Shown: positions 1 through 9,714, counted from the stretch's first letter. The stretch is DNA of 64,000 nt from Salinicola aestuarinus (GCF_003206645.1 NZ_PZJP01000003.1:107027-171026), one strand, 5' to 3'. Notes: a model not told the origin generated them from the sequence alone. Numbers and translations are program-made.

Positions 1-409
1 TACCCAATAACAACTGCTCCCAACGACACTGTTCCCAACACTATGAGCATCGTGACGGATTCATTCTAAGCTAGGCTTTGTCTCGACAATGCCTGCGCTC
101 GTCGATGAAACATTGAAATCGATTCTTCGACCCGTATGCCATATTTCTCTTTTCGTCTCTGCATCATCGATTCTTGGAAGCGACTAGGCACCCAACCGCG
201 CAGGTCGGCTCTATCGAGGTCGAATTCGAGCGGGTCCGAGACACTCAACGCCAGTGTTTCCCTCTGCTCGTGGCTGAAATAGACTCGCTTCGCGCCAGTC
301 CCGCGGCGGCGACCCGATCGATGTCGAACTCGACGTGTATTCTGTTGGCACGATCGGGGGACCGCTGCGGACCTTAACCAACAACGCCGAAAAGAGCCAA
401 CGCCACGTC
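1..409. other. Leading stretch without a convincing gene
   Basis: The first 200 or so bases are visibly richer in A and T than the rest of the window. A 60-codon minus-strand frame (66-248) is open, but it has no clear ribosome site and resembles no family I know, so I do not call it. The tail of an upstream gene, or the promoter of the membrane protein starting at 410, may lie here. I see no repeat, RNA gene or clear promoter. Confidence 0.4.
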
Positions 410-1735
410 ATGCCAGGTGCGTCTTCTCCCTCTGTCTCCTCTACGCTTCCCGTTGTCTACCGGCTGGCCTTTCCCCTCGTCGTATCGATCGTCGCCTTGA
501 ACGTCATCGTCGCGGCACGGCTCCCGTCGGCGTCGCATGCAAGCGGCGTTGGTATCGGACTGGTGGCGCTACTCGGTCTGTATGTCGCGGCGGGGTTTCT
601 GTTCAGACGACGACCGATCCCTGACGTCAGTGTCGCTGTTCGCACGCAGGTCCTGGCACTGGTGATCGTCACGGTCGCCGTTGCGCTCGCCGCCTCGGTC
701 ATGAGCCACTGGGAAGGCTGGTCGCAACAGGTAGACGAGTCCTTCGGCGGCAAGCGAGAGGTGCCGGTCTCGACCGTCGCCGATCTCGATCGCTACCTTT
801 CGACGTTTCACAACGAACTCGTCATCGACGGCCTCCCCGCCGACTGTGAGGCACTGCCGCTCGACTACTGGGGGCCCAACGACCTCAACGTCGGCTGGAA
901 CTGCAACATCGCGAGAGTCGGTCAGCCCAGCGCACAGGCGAAATCGACATTGAGCGAGCGCCAGCTCGATGCCCTACGCGTGCTGATCACGCATCTCGAC
1001 GATGTCGCCGAGAAGGTCGCTGACGGCGAGGCGGTTCGGCTCTCGGTAGGCGGCGACCGCTACGGCCGTTTCGCCCGCCACGTCTGGCTCGACTACCGTA
1101 TCGCGCCCCTGGAGACACTGCTGCCGGCGGTGGATACGCTCTGCCCCGAGCCGGATCGGTGCATTACCCTGAAGACGCTGCTGCGCCCCCAGGATCTCGG
1201 CTGGCAGGAGAGCGTCGAGCGGGCCCGCGCCGGCGAGCCGCTACCCGACCATCTGCTGCGAGACAGCCACCGCCGCAAGCTGGAATCCGAGCTGGCGCAC
1301 CTGATCGACTACGAGTTCGGCCGCGACCTGCGCCAGATGTGGCAAACGATTCGCCAGGCGCAGGGTGAGTCGACCTGGACGATTCGCGACATCGACGACG
1401 TGAGAATGGTGAGCTTCGAGGCAGGCGATCAGCGTCTGAGCGTCGACGTTCCCAACGACATAGCGCTGAACAACGTAGGCCCTTGGCGACGCCTGATGGC
1501 CGATCTGGCGCTGACCGACAGCGGGCAAGTGACGAGCCGCGGCCAGTGGGTGTCGACGGACACGACCCAGCGCCCGGCCACCCTGGTGATCGATTCGGGA
1601 TACTACTGGTCGCCGCCTTGGCTCACCCTAGCGCCAGTCGCGGTAGGCCTCGCGCTGCTGATCCACTGGCTCGTCCAGATCATCATTGCCATTCGTGCCT
1701 ACCGCGCCTTCGCTAGACGGCCAGCGAAGGCCTAG
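410..1735 (+). CDS. Hypothetical membrane protein with large extracytoplasmic domain
   Basis: I do not recognise the family. From the ATG at 410 the protein has 441 residues. Hydrophobic segments lie near residues 15-35, 45-65 and 80-100. A polar stretch of about 280 residues follows, with paired cysteines (DGLPADCEAL, GWNCNI, DTLCPEPDRC), which suggests a disulfide-bearing periplasmic domain. A last membrane segment (LTLAPVAVGLALLIHWLV) sits just before a short basic tail. The frame is open upstream to 335, but the added 25 residues look like translated leader, so 410 is preferred. It is convergent with the DUF2167-like gene 16 bases downstream. Function unknown. Confidence 0.7.
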   Translation: MPGASSPSVSSTLPVVYRLAFPLVVSIVALNVIVAARLPSASHASGVGIGLVALLGLYVAAGFLFRRRPIPDVSVAVRTQVLALVIVTVAVALAASVMSHWEGWSQQVDESFGGKREVPVSTVADLDRYLSTFHNELVIDGLPADCEALPLDYWGPNDLNVGWNCNIARVGQPSAQAKSTLSERQLDALRVLITHLDDVAEKVADGEAVRLSVGGDRYGRFARHVWLDYRIAPLETLLPAVDTLCPEPDRCITLKTLLRPQDLGWQESVERARAGEPLPDHLLRDSHRRKLESELAHLIDYEFGRDLRQMWQTIRQAQGESTWTIRDIDDVRMVSFEAGDQRLSVDVPNDIALNNVGPWRRLMADLALTDSGQVTSRGQWVSTDTTQRPATLVIDSGYYWSPPWLTLAPVAVGLALLIHWLVQIIIAIRAYRAFARRPAKA

Positions 1736-1750
1736 ACGGCACTCTTGGAC

Positions 1751-2773
1751 TCAGCGGCGAACCGATACGATGGGTCGGATGACCCGGGCGAAAAGATCGT
1801 GCAGACGCGCCTTCTCCTCAGCGAGGTGTCGGCGGTAGGCGCTCTGGATTCCCCGGTCGGTATCGTTGAGCCCGGGGTCGACGACGGCCGTCGCGGAGAC
1901 GCCCTCTTTCCCTTCTGCGTAGCGGCGCCCGGAGGGGAACTCGAGCGTGGATGCGATCGCCTGCACGTCACCTATCGCCCCGGCGGAATCGATCAGCGTT
2001 CTGATGTTGAAGCCGACGACTTCACTGGCGCCGAGACGCATCACAATCGCCAGGTCAGGCCCGCGCTTCGGCGCGCGAGTCACGCCCCAGGAGAGCATCG
2101 CCGGCGTGGTCTCGAAGGCAGGCGGGTAACTCCAGCGGGCGTACCAGGCGCCACCCATCAGCTCTTTTCGGACGAAGCGATCGACCATCTGATCGCCCGG
2201 CAGGCCGAGCGTATCCATGACGTCGTCGAAATAATCCTGATAGCGCTCGAGCAGATGATCGCGCTGGGCGACGAGGTCGCCCTCGACGATACGCGGCGAA
2301 TCGACCACCGAGATCGCCGCCATCCATTCTCCGCTGGCCGGTCGTAACAGACCGCTATCGTCACTGGCGCTGTGTCGCTCTTCGCGGAGATCGAACTCGT
2401 CGCGCTCGACGGCCGCCACCTCGTCCATCATGGCGGCATAATCTCCGCCATCCAGATACTCGTATCCATCGGGCAGCGCGAACGTCACGCCGTCCGCCAG
2501 GGTAATGTCGGCAGGGCCGGCGATCCGGTGAACGGCCGGACCGTCGTGCGCCGCCATCATCGCCGACGCCAGATCGTTCTCGGCGTCACCGGTGGGCTCA
2601 CGATCCAACGCCTCGATCGATTGGCGTAGCACGCGATCACCATCGTCGGATCGCGCGTCGAGGGGGGCGACTACCGTCAGTGCCAGTAAGGATGCCAGCA
2701 GTGAGCGGCGCACGAGACCGCGTGAACACGCGTCGGTATTGCGGGAACAAGAGAAGAAAAACGCAGCATTCAC
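1751..2773 (-). CDS. DUF2167-like exported or membrane-anchored protein
   Basis: The 340-residue protein has a hydrophobic N-terminal segment (residues 24-38, SLLASLLALTVVAPL) that looks like a signal peptide or anchor. The core has the order seen in DUF2167 proteins: a GPADITLADGVTFALPDGYEYL opening split over positions 84-105, a tryptophan- and proline-rich middle (WYARWSYPPAF), and an NIRTLID...LEFPSGRRYAEG segment near the C-terminus. It lacks the usual C-terminal membrane helices, so the match is to the soluble part only. The first 20 residues are unusual (phenylalanine- and cysteine-rich), and a later GTG start before the signal is possible. Function of the family is unknown. Confidence 0.6.
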   Translation of the reverse strand: MNAAFFFSCSRNTDACSRGLVRRSLLASLLALTVVAPLDARSDDGDRVLRQSIEALDREPTGDAENDLASAMMAAHDGPAVHRIAGPADITLADGVTFALPDGYEYLDGGDYAAMMDEVAAVERDEFDLREERHSASDDSGLLRPASGEWMAAISVVDSPRIVEGDLVAQRDHLLERYQDYFDDVMDTLGLPGDQMVDRFVRKELMGGAWYARWSYPPAFETTPAMLSWGVTRAPKRGPDLAIVMRLGASEVVGFNIRTLIDSAGAIGDVQAIASTLEFPSGRRYAEGKEGVSATAVVDPGLNDTDRGIQSAYRRHLAEEKARLHDLFARVIRPIVSVRR

Positions 2774-2788
2774 GTGAGTCGAAAAGCC

Positions 2789-3205
2789 TCAGGAGCGGGT
2801 GGTTTCCAAAAAACGCTTCATCGCCTCGACGGTGGCGTCGCTGCAGTGGTGCTCGATACCCTCGGAGTCGGCTTCGGCGACATCCGCCGGGACCCCTAAA
2901 GCCAACAGCGTGGAGAGGACGAGCTGGTGGCGCGCTTCGACTTTGGCGGCGAGGTCGCGGCCCTGGTCGGTGAGAAAGACACCGCGATAGGGGCGCGCTT
3001 CGGCGAGGCCGTCACGTTTGAGGCGGGTAATCACCTTGGAGACGGCGGCCGCGCTGACGCCGAAGCGTTCGGCGAGATCGCTGGCGCGGGCTTCGCCATG
3101 GTCGCGGTGAAGCTGCGCGATCTCTTCCACGTAGTCCTCGACCAGCTCCTGCTGGTGGTCAAGACGCGTCCGTTCGAAGCGGGCGTAACGTGGTGGTGCT
3201 GTCAT
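2789..3205 (-). CDS. mntR: Manganese-responsive regulator MntR (DtxR family)
   Basis: The protein is 138 residues long. An N-terminal winged helix-turn-helix (about residues 20-85, with the recognition segment GVSAAAVSKVITRLKRDGL) is followed by a short dimerisation region holding the family's metal-ligand pattern (RHQLV, then EADSEGIEHH). There is no SH3-like third domain, which fits MntR rather than DtxR/IdeR. MntR with bound Mn2+ represses manganese import. It lies 96 bases downstream of mntH on the same strand, the usual regulator-target pairing, so it probably controls that gene and itself. Confidence 0.93.
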   Translation of the reverse strand: MTAPPRYARFERTRLDHQQELVEDYVEEIAQLHRDHGEARASDLAERFGVSAAAVSKVITRLKRDGLAEARPYRGVFLTDQGRDLAAKVEARHQLVLSTLLALGVPADVAEADSEGIEHHCSDATVEAMKRFLETTRS

Positions 3206-3301
3206 GGCGCTCTCGTCGACGACTGTCTCGGGGGAGACGAATGGGGCTAGATCGGCCCGAGCGACGAGACTAGCGACAACGCCGCCCGGGACACGCAGAG
3301 C

Positions 3302-4579
3302 CTACAGCAACTCGAAGGCCAACACATAACCATTCAGCAAGATGATGACGGCTGCGGCGAGGCAGCCAAGCGCTGTCACCCAGCGCCGATTGACCAGGTT
3401 GCCCATGAGCTCGCGGCGTGCCGTGAACTGGATCAGCGGGATCAGTGCAAAAGGGATCCCAAAGCTCAGCACCACCTGACTCGCCACCAGCACCTGCTGT
3501 TCGGGCAGCCCCATCATGATCACCACCAGCGCCGGCGCCATGGTCAGCAGGCGTCGTGCCCACAGCGGAATGGTGAATCCGACGAACCCCTGCATGACCA
3601 CCTGCCCCGAGAGCGTACCCACGATCGACGACGAGATACCGGCCAGCAGCAGCGTGATACCGAACAGTAGACTCGCCACATCGCTGTTCATCAGTGGCGT
3701 CAGCAGTTTGTAGCTCTCGCTGATGGTGGCGACGCCCTCGTGGCCGCTGTAGTGAAAGACCGCTGCCGCGACCACCAGCATTGCCATGTTGATCAGTCCC
3801 GCGAGCGACATCCCGATGATCACGTCCCAGCGGTAGTAGCGCATCGCCCGCAGACGCTGCGCGTCGCCTTTGGCGGGCACACGATTCTGAAGCAGCGACG
3901 AATGAAGGTAGATGACATGGGGCATCACAGTCGCGCCCAGCATCCCTGCCGCCAGGAAGACCGCATAACCGTCGGGGAACTGGGGGACCAGCATGCCGGA
4001 GAGCACATCGGGTACCGAGGGTCGGCCCATGAGGATTTCGATCAGAAAACCGCCGCCGATGAGCAGGATCATCGCCGCGATGATCATCTCCACCAGCCGG
4101 AATCCATAGCGCTGCAGGTGTAGCACGGCGTAGGTGATCACGCCGGTGAGCAGCGCGCCCTCGACCATCGAGATACCGAAGAGCAGATTGAGCGCCAGCG
4201 CCGCGCCCAGAAACTCCGCCAGATCGGTAGCGATCGCCACCAGTTCGGCTTGAATCCAGTAGGCCCAGACCAGGGGGCGCGGATAACGCTCACGGATGAC
4301 TTCCGCCAGATTGCGACCGGTCGCCACGCCAAGTCGAGCGGAGAGCGTCTGGATCAGCATCGCCATCAGATTGGCCCACAGCACCACCCACAACAGCAGA
4401 TAGCCGTAGCGCGACCCGGCTTCGATATTGGTCGCGAAGTTGCCGGGATCGACGTAGGCCACGGCCGCTACCATGGCGGGGCCGAAAAACGGCAGAAAAC
4501 GCCGGAACGCTGAGCGCCGACGCCCCGTGGCCGCCGCGCCCGCGTCATCCGGGGAGGAGTTGATCAGTGTGTCGGACAC
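3302..4579 (-). CDS. mntH: Nramp-family manganese transporter MntH
   Basis: This is a proton-coupled divalent metal importer of the inner membrane, chiefly for Mn2+. The Nramp signature DPGN lies in the first helix (AYVDPGNFATNIEAG), and the MPH motif of helix 6 is in GATVMPHVIYLHSSL. About 11 hydrophobic segments are visible. The frame is open to an ATG at 4648, but a GTG at 4579 with an upstream GAGAGG gives the better ribosome-site spacing and a normal length of 425 residues. mntR follows downstream. An imperfect dyad at 4661-4689, in the presumed promoter, is a candidate MntR operator. Confidence 0.95.
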   Translation of the reverse strand: MSDTLINSSPDDAGAAATGRRRSAFRRFLPFFGPAMVAAVAYVDPGNFATNIEAGSRYGYLLLWVVLWANLMAMLIQTLSARLGVATGRNLAEVIRERYPRPLVWAYWIQAELVAIATDLAEFLGAALALNLLFGISMVEGALLTGVITYAVLHLQRYGFRLVEMIIAAMILLIGGGFLIEILMGRPSVPDVLSGMLVPQFPDGYAVFLAAGMLGATVMPHVIYLHSSLLQNRVPAKGDAQRLRAMRYYRWDVIIGMSLAGLINMAMLVVAAAVFHYSGHEGVATISESYKLLTPLMNSDVASLLFGITLLLAGISSSIVGTLSGQVVMQGFVGFTIPLWARRLLTMAPALVVIMMGLPEQQVLVASQVVLSFGIPFALIPLIQFTARRELMGNLVNRRWVTALGCLAAAVIILLNGYVLAFELL

Positions 4580-4660
4580 CGGAACCTCTCGAAACGAGAA
4601 CATTCCACCGTGACACCCGCGCGGCAACGACCGTCGGGTGAGCGCCACGGCGCCTAAATT

Positions 4661-4689
4661 AACTAGGGTTTACAAGATATACCAAGGTT
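4661..4689 (-). promoter_or_regulatory. Imperfect dyad upstream of mntH, candidate MntR operator
   Basis: Two 9-base arms, AACTAGGGT and ACCAAGGTT, face each other across 11 bases, and 6 of 9 positions pair. The element lies in a short AT-rich patch about 80 bases before the preferred mntH start, where a repressor site would be expected. The dyad is seen in the sequence. Its assignment to MntR is inferred only from position. Confidence 0.3.
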
Positions 4690-4785
4690 ACCGAAGGCGC
4701 AACGCGATCCCCGATGGGCTTTCTCAATCGAGCGGATCGATTCGTGGCATGCCATCTCTGCACCCGAAAGCGCTCAGCGCGACAA

Positions 4786-5502
4786 TTAGCGCCACTGCAG
4801 CACCGGCCATCCACGGGCGTCAGCGGTCTCGCGCAACCGAGCGTCGGGCTGGGTGGCGTGGGGGTGGTCGACGAACTCGAGCAGCGGCAGGTCGTTGAAG
4901 GAGTCGCTGTAGCCCCAGGTTTCCCATCCCTCGGCGAAACCGGTCTCGTGACTGTCGAGCCACGCCGCGAAGGCATCGAGCTTGCCGCGCTGATAGGTCT
5001 GGATCCCGGTGGGTTCACCGGTGAAGCAGTCATTGGCATCAAAGGCCGGTCGCGTGGCCAGCGCGTCATCGGCCCCCACGAAACGGGCGATCGGCGCCAC
5101 CAGGTGGTGCATCGACGCCGAGATCACGAGGGTCGCGTGCCCGTCTCGCGCATGCTGGCGCAGCCGTTCGACGCCGGGCGCCATCAGCCGCGGCGCCACT
5201 GCTCTCTCGACGAAGGCATCGACCTGCTCGCGCACGGTGTCACGATGGCGCCCGATGAGCGGCGCCAGCGAGAAGCGCAGGTGGTCGGTCATGTCGAGGG
5301 TGCCGGCGTGATACTGGCGGTCGTGGTCGCGCATGCGCTCGAGCAGGGCTTCGCCATCCTCGACCCAGCCGCACTCGATCACCCACTCGAGCCAGAGGTG
5401 AGTGCAGTCCCCGTCGAGTAGCGTGTCGTCGAGGTCGAAAAGAGCGAGAGAGCGTGGCGCAGGGGTGCGCAGTGGCTGGGGCGAGCGGTCATCGAGGGTC
5501 AC
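4786..5502 (-). CDS. HAD-IB family phosphatase (SerB-like)
   Basis: The 238-residue protein carries all four HAD motifs: the DLDDT nucleophile loop (Asp23 and Asp25), a serine in LVISASMHH (motif II), lysine in YQRGKLDAF (motif III) and the GYSDSFNDLPLL acidic motif IV. The small helical cap after motif I is typical of subclass IB, which contains phosphoserine phosphatase and relatives of unknown substrate. It probably acts on a small phosphomonoester in the cytoplasm. The substrate cannot be read from the sequence, and nearby genes (mntH upstream, nfeD/slipin beyond) give no metabolic hint. Confidence 0.85.
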   Translation of the reverse strand: MTLDDRSPQPLRTPAPRSLALFDLDDTLLDGDCTHLWLEWVIECGWVEDGEALLERMRDHDRQYHAGTLDMTDHLRFSLAPLIGRHRDTVREQVDAFVERAVAPRLMAPGVERLRQHARDGHATLVISASMHHLVAPIARFVGADDALATRPAFDANDCFTGEPTGIQTYQRGKLDAFAAWLDSHETGFAEGWETWGYSDSFNDLPLLEFVDHPHATQPDARLRETADARGWPVLQWR

Positions 5503-5586
5503 GCGAGACTCCGGTGTGGCTGAAAACCCCGAGGATAGCGCGCCGGCGCCCCGAGGTCTGCGCTCGCGTCGCTATGCGTCTCCTTA

Positions 5587-5625
5587 CTTCACCCTTCCTT
5601 CACCCTTCACCCTTCACCCTTCACC
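5587..5625. repeat. Heptanucleotide tandem repeat (CTTCACC)
   Basis: Four exact head-to-tail copies of CTTCACC run from 5598 to 5625, preceded by one separated copy at 5587-5593. The array lies between the slipin stop and the HAD phosphatase start, 10 bases past the slipin stop codon. Such arrays can change copy number by slippage. No function is implied. Confidence 0.9.
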
Positions 5626-5634
5626 CATCGCCCA

Positions 5635-6429
5635 TCAAGGGGATGGCGTGTCGCGCGGCTCGGGCGAGCTATCCGCACCCGTGCCGAATCCGCGCATCGT
5701 TTTGAACGCCTCCATGATGTCCATCGGCAGGGGAAAGACGATGGTGGAGGCGTTCTTGTTGCTCATGTCGCTCATGGTCTGCAGGTAGCGCAGCTGCAGT
5801 GCCGCCGGGTTACGCGCCATGATGTCCGCGGCCTCGACCAGTTTCTCCGCGGCCTGCTGCTCGCCCTCGGCATGGATGACCTTAGCGCGTCGCTCGCGCT
5901 CGGCTTCCGCCTGGCGGGCGATGGCGCGAATCATGCTCTCATCGAGATCGACATGCTTGATCTCGACGTTGGCCACCTTGATGCCCCATGCCTCGGTCTG
6001 GGTATCGATGATCTCCTGGATATCGTCATTGAGCTTGTCACGCTCGGAGAGCATCTCGTCGAGGTCGTGCTTGCCCAGCACCGAGCGCAGCGTGGTTTGA
6101 GCGAGCTGGCTGGTGGCGTTGACGAAGTTCTCGACCTGGATGATCGCGCGTTCCGGGTCGACGACGCGAAAATAGAGCACCGCATTGACCCGTACCGTGA
6201 CGTTGTCCTGAGAGATCACGTCCTGCTCCGGCACGTCCATGGTGATCACGCGCAGATCGACCACCTCCATCTTCTGCACCACGGGAATCAGGAAGAAGAG
6301 CCCGGGCCCCTTCACCCCCTGGAACCGACCGAGAAAGAACACGACCCCGCGCCGATACTCCGGCAGGATCCGGATCGAGGCGAGCAGCAGCAGAATAAGC
6401 AGTACCACCGGGATGATGTACGCGAACAT
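5635..6429 (-). CDS. Slipin / stomatin-like SPFH protein
   Basis: The 264-residue protein begins with one membrane segment ([19 protein letters not shown]), followed by a band-7/SPFH domain (about residues 25-180: [20 protein letters not shown]..., [23 protein letters not shown]) and an alanine- and glutamate-rich coiled coil ([27 protein letters not shown]). It matches the bacterial slipins that form membrane ring complexes. It lies 74 bases downstream of an NfeD protease gene on the same strand; NfeD/slipin pairs are a well-known operon in which the protease is thought to act on its SPFH partner. The C-terminus is a short polar tail. Confidence 0.93.
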   Translation of the reverse strand: MFAYIIPVVLLILLLLASIRILPEYRRGVVFFLGRFQGVKGPGLFFLIPVVQKMEVVDLRVITMDVPEQDVISQDNVTVRVNAVLYFRVVDPERAIIQVENFVNATSQLAQTTLRSVLGKHDLDEMLSERDKLNDDIQEIIDTQTEAWGIKVANVEIKHVDLDESMIRAIARQAEAERERRAKVIHAEGEQQAAEKLVEAADIMARNPAALQLRYLQTMSDMSNKNASTIVFPLPMDIMEAFKTMRGFGTGADSSPEPRDTPSP

Positions 6430-6503
6430 GAGCGCTTCTCCTGACAGGTTGACCGGCTGACATCGGGCCGGTGTGACGCAGTGCCTGCGTGTCGATGGGG
6501 CCG

Positions 6504-7979
6504 CTAGCGGGACGTGCGGCGTCGACGCACCGCTTCCGGCGTCGTCTTTGGCGGCGCTACCGTCACCACCAGACCGTCGAGGGCGATGACACGCAGGGCG
6601 TCGCCGCGAGCGACCGGGGCCTCACTGCGCGCGTGCCAGCGCTCGCCGTGGAGCAGGACCTTGCCGCGGCCACCGGTGAAGTCGGTGAGCGCCTCCGCGC
6701 TGGCACCGATAATCTCCTCGCGGCCGGTTCGCGGCAGATGGCGACCCATCTGATAGAGGCGCAGCACGCCCCAGAGCAGAAAACCTGCCGCCACCGCCGC
6801 GGTACCGCCGACCAGCGGCCAGGCAAGGGAGCTTTCGGCGCCGTCCATCAGCATGATGGAGCCGATCGAGAACGCCGCAATGCCGCCCGCCCCCAGCGCA
6901 CCGAAGCTCGGAATGAACGCCTCGGCAACAATCATCGCCAGACCCAGCAGGATCAGCCCCAGTCCGGCGAAGTCGAGTGACAGCACCTGGAAGGCAAAAA
7001 GTCCCAGCATCAGACTGATGCCGCCCACCACCCCGGGCACCAGCAGGCCGGGGCTGGCAAGCTCGAACACCAGCCCATAGAAGCCGAGCAGCAGCAGTCC
7101 GTAGGCCACGGTGGGATTGGCGATGAGAGAGAGCAACGCGGTCCGCCAGGCAGGCCCCTCACGCGTCAGGTCGAGCCCCGCCGTCGCCAGCCGGTGCTCA
7201 CCGTCGGCCAGCATGACGTCGCGGCCGTCGAGCTGGGCCAGCAGATCGTCGATATCGGTGGCAACGACGTCGATCACGTTGCGCGACAGCGCCTCCTCGG
7301 CGCCGAGATTGGCTGCCTCGCGCACCGCGCGCTCGGCCCATTCCGGGTTGCGGCCGTTGCGCTCGGCGTAGCCGCGGATCATCGCCACCGCATCCTCGAT
7401 TCGCTTGCGGCGACTATCGCTGACCTCGCCGGCACTCTCCTCTTCCGCCGCTGAGTTCTCCTCCCCGCTTTCGCTGCCCTGCCCCAGCAGCACCGGCGTC
7501 GCCGACCCCAGGTGCGTCCCCGGCGTCATCGCCGCCACGTGGCTGGCGTAGAGCAGGTAGGTGCCGGCGCTGGCCGCGCGAGCGCCGCTCGGGGTGACAT
7601 AGCTCACCACCGGCACCTCGGCGGCAAGGATCGTCTGGGCCAGACGGCGGAGCGACTCCACCTGCCCGCCCGGGGTATCGACTTCGATGATCACGACGGC
7701 CGCCGCGGCGGATTCGGCGTGATGGATGCCGCGCTCGAGATAGTCACGCGTCGCGGGGTTCACGCTGTCATTGAGGGTGAGAATGACTGCCCTTCCCCCG
7801 GCAGACTGCCCCACTGCTGTCAGCGCGCACGCCAGCCCCAGCAGCATCAGCGTGATCCAAAGCCCCGATCGCCAAAGTCCGGATCGCCAAAGCCCCGAGC
7901 GCCAACCCGAAAGGGGGAGGCGACGCAATCGAGACGACGAGGCGAGCGCGCGAGTGACCATGAGTTGAGCGTAGCGCAT
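6504..7979 (-). CDS. nfeD: NfeD-family membrane-bound ClpP-like serine protease
   Basis: This is the long form of NfeD (491 residues). After a signal/anchor region comes a ClpP-like domain with [14 protein letters not shown] and the presumed nucleophile serine in [11 protein letters not shown]; the partner lysine is probably within [10 protein letters not shown]. Four to five membrane helices follow (about residues 285-400), then a C-terminal OB-fold NfeD domain ([21 protein letters not shown]). It heads an operon with the slipin gene. The N-terminus is odd: residues 24-40 are a run of SGLWR units encoded by a 15-base tandem repeat (7857-7901) just before the signal helix. A second in-frame ATG lies at 7961. 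Confidence 0.92.
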   Translation of the reverse strand: MRYAQLMVTRALASSSRLRRLPLSGWRSGLWRSGLWRSGLWITLMLLGLACALTAVGQSAGGRAVILTLNDSVNPATRDYLERGIHHAESAAAAVVIIEVDTPGGQVESLRRLAQTILAAEVPVVSYVTPSGARAASAGTYLLYASHVAAMTPGTHLGSATPVLLGQGSESGEENSAAEEESAGEVSDSRRKRIEDAVAMIRGYAERNGRNPEWAERAVREAANLGAEEALSRNVIDVVATDIDDLLAQLDGRDVMLADGEHRLATAGLDLTREGPAWRTALLSLIANPTVAYGLLLLGFYGLVFELASPGLLVPGVVGGISLMLGLFAFQVLSLDFAGLGLILLGLAMIVAEAFIPSFGALGAGGIAAFSIGSIMLMDGAESSLAWPLVGGTAAVAAGFLLWGVLRLYQMGRHLPRTGREEIIGASAEALTDFTGGRGKVLLHGERWHARSEAPVARGDALRVIALDGLVVTVAPPKTTPEAVRRRRTSR

Positions 7980-8023
7980 TCGGTCTGACCGTCCCGGAAA
8001 TGCGCCACGACGACGCTCCAGCC

Positions 8024-8072
8024 TTAGACCAAAGTCTCACGTCATACGACCAACGTCTTATAAACCAAAGTG
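8024..8072 (+). promoter_or_regulatory. Three ACCAAAGT-type boxes upstream of the DASS symporter gene
   Basis: ACCAAAGT (8028-8035), ACCAACGT (8049-8056) and ACCAAAGT (8064-8071) lie in one orientation. The first two sit in small inverted repeats (GAC-N4-GTC) exactly 21 bases apart, two helical turns. They lie 140-190 bases before the symporter start, in an otherwise featureless stretch between two divergent genes. The pattern is that of a dimeric activator such as a LuxR-type response regulator. The identity of the protein is not known. Confidence 0.45.
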
Positions 8073-8213
8073 CTAGCATCAATTCCCCCCCGCGGAACGT
8101 CGCGCTTCGCCTTCAGAGACGCATCGCTTTACCGCACGAAACGCCTCGCTTCGCGGTTCGGGCACCTCCGGCGTCGCTGGAGGTGTGAACACAACAGTCG
8201 AGGAGTTTTGAGG

Positions 8214-9665
8214 ATGTCGCTAGCCGCGATGGGATGGAAACACGGGGTAACGCTGCTGGCGGGACCGGTTCTGTTTGCACTGATTCAGGTCACGATGCCC
8301 GAATCGCTGATCGACCCCGCACCGCGCACGGTGCTCGCGCTGACGGCCTGGATGGCGGTGTGGTGGGTCACCGAGCCGGTGCCGATCCCGGTCACCGCGT
8401 TTCTTCCCATGGTGCTGCTCCCTCTCACCGAGGTGATGTCACTCAACGATGCGGCGGTCGGCTACGCCAACCCGGTCATCTACATGTACATGGGCGGCTT
8501 CATTCTGGCGATCGCCATCGAGCGCTGGAACCTGCACCGGCGAATCGCGCTCTCGATTGTCAGCCGGATCGGCAACAGCCTGCGCAGCATCGTGCTCGGC
8601 GTGATGATCGCCTCGGGCTTCCTGTCGATGTGGATCTCCAACGCTGCCACCGCGCTGATGATGCTGCCCATCGCCGTGGCGCTGATCGCCGAACTCGACG
8701 AGCGCGACCAGTTCGACGCCGGCCAGCGCGACGGTTTCGCCCGCGTGCTGCTGCTTACCGTCGCCTATTCCGCTTCCATCGGCGGGCTCGCGACCATCAT
8801 CGGCTCGGTGCCCAATGGCATCGTGGTGGCGATGATTCCCCAGTTCTTCGACATCCAGATCAGCTTTCTGCAGTGGATGATCTTCGCCCTGCCGCTGTCG
8901 CTCGCGCTGCTCGTAGTGCTCTATTTCTACCTGACCCAGATCTACGCCAAGGTGCCCAACGAGCGCCTCGAGGTGAACTTCGTCGCCGAAGAGCTCAAGG
9001 CGCTCGGGCCGATGAGCCCGGAGGAGAAACGGGTACTGGTGATCTTCGGGCTCACCGCCGCCGCCTGGGCATTGCGCGGCTGGCTGGCACCGTTCTTCGA
9101 CCTTCCAATCAACGACACCATCATTGCCGTGGTGGCCGCGATCTCGCTGTTCATCGTCCCGGCGAGCCGCGAGAAACGCGCCCTGCTGGTGTGGGAAGAC
9201 ATGCGCGATCTCCCGTGGGGGCTGTTCATTCTCTGGGGCGGCGGCATGGCCCTGGCGGCTGCCTTCAGCGCGAGTGACCTGACCGGCTGGATCAGTCTGC
9301 AGCTCGAGGGTCTCGACGGTATCGGCTACTTCTGGCTGCTGCTGATCATGATCGTGCTGATGCTCTTTCTCACCGAGATCATCTCTAACACCGCCACCGC
9401 CAACATGGCGCTGCCGATCACCGCCGGGCTCGCCGGCGCGATCACCACCGGCAATCCCTTGGGACTGATGGTGGGCGTGGCCCTGGCAACCACCTGTGCG
9501 TTCATGCTGCCGATCTCGACGCCGCCCAACGCCGCGGTCTTCTCCAGTGGCCGCCTCTCGATCCGCCAGATGGCGCAGGCGGGCATCGCGATGAACGTGG
9601 TCAGCGCCATTGTCATCACCCTGTTCGTCTACTATCTGATGCCGCTGTTCCTGCCCACGCCCTGA
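8214..9665 (+). CDS. DASS (SLC13) family sodium/anion symporter
   Basis: The 483-residue inner-membrane carrier has about 11-12 hydrophobic segments and the two DASS sodium-site signatures, SNAATALMMLPI in the first half and SNTATANMALPI in the second, plus the STPPNAAVFSSGRLS motif near the end. These carriers import dicarboxylates such as succinate and malate, or sulfate, with Na+; the substrate is not resolved here. The start at 8214 is chosen because GAGGAGTTTTGAGG lies just before it, although the frame is open back to 8070. It seems monocistronic, followed by a strong hairpin. Three candidate activator boxes precede it. Confidence 0.92.
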   Translation: MSLAAMGWKHGVTLLAGPVLFALIQVTMPESLIDPAPRTVLALTAWMAVWWVTEPVPIPVTAFLPMVLLPLTEVMSLNDAAVGYANPVIYMYMGGFILAIAIERWNLHRRIALSIVSRIGNSLRSIVLGVMIASGFLSMWISNAATALMMLPIAVALIAELDERDQFDAGQRDGFARVLLLTVAYSASIGGLATIIGSVPNGIVVAMIPQFFDIQISFLQWMIFALPLSLALLVVLYFYLTQIYAKVPNERLEVNFVAEELKALGPMSPEEKRVLVIFGLTAAAWALRGWLAPFFDLPINDTIIAVVAAISLFIVPASREKRALLVWEDMRDLPWGLFILWGGGMALAAAFSASDLTGWISLQLEGLDGIGYFWLLLIMIVLMLFLTEIISNTATANMALPITAGLAGAITTGNPLGLMVGVALATTCAFMLPISTPPNAAVFSSGRLSIRQMAQAGIAMNVVSAIVITLFVYYLMPLFLPTP

Positions 9666-9681
9666 GTCTCGCCAAGCTGAG

Positions 9682-9714
9682 CCGGCCCGAACGCCCACGC
9701 GGCGTTCGGGCCGG
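9682..9714 (+). terminator. Strong hairpin after the DASS symporter gene
   Basis: A perfect 14-bp GC-rich stem (9682-9695 with 9701-9714) closes a 5-base loop 17 bases after the symporter stop. No T-run follows, so it may act as an attenuator or RNA-stabilising hairpin rather than a classic intrinsic terminator. Confidence 0.65.

Noticed and set aside
66..248. 60-codon minus-strand frame near the window start
   Set aside because: No ribosome site, no recognised family and no partner; too little evidence to call a gene.
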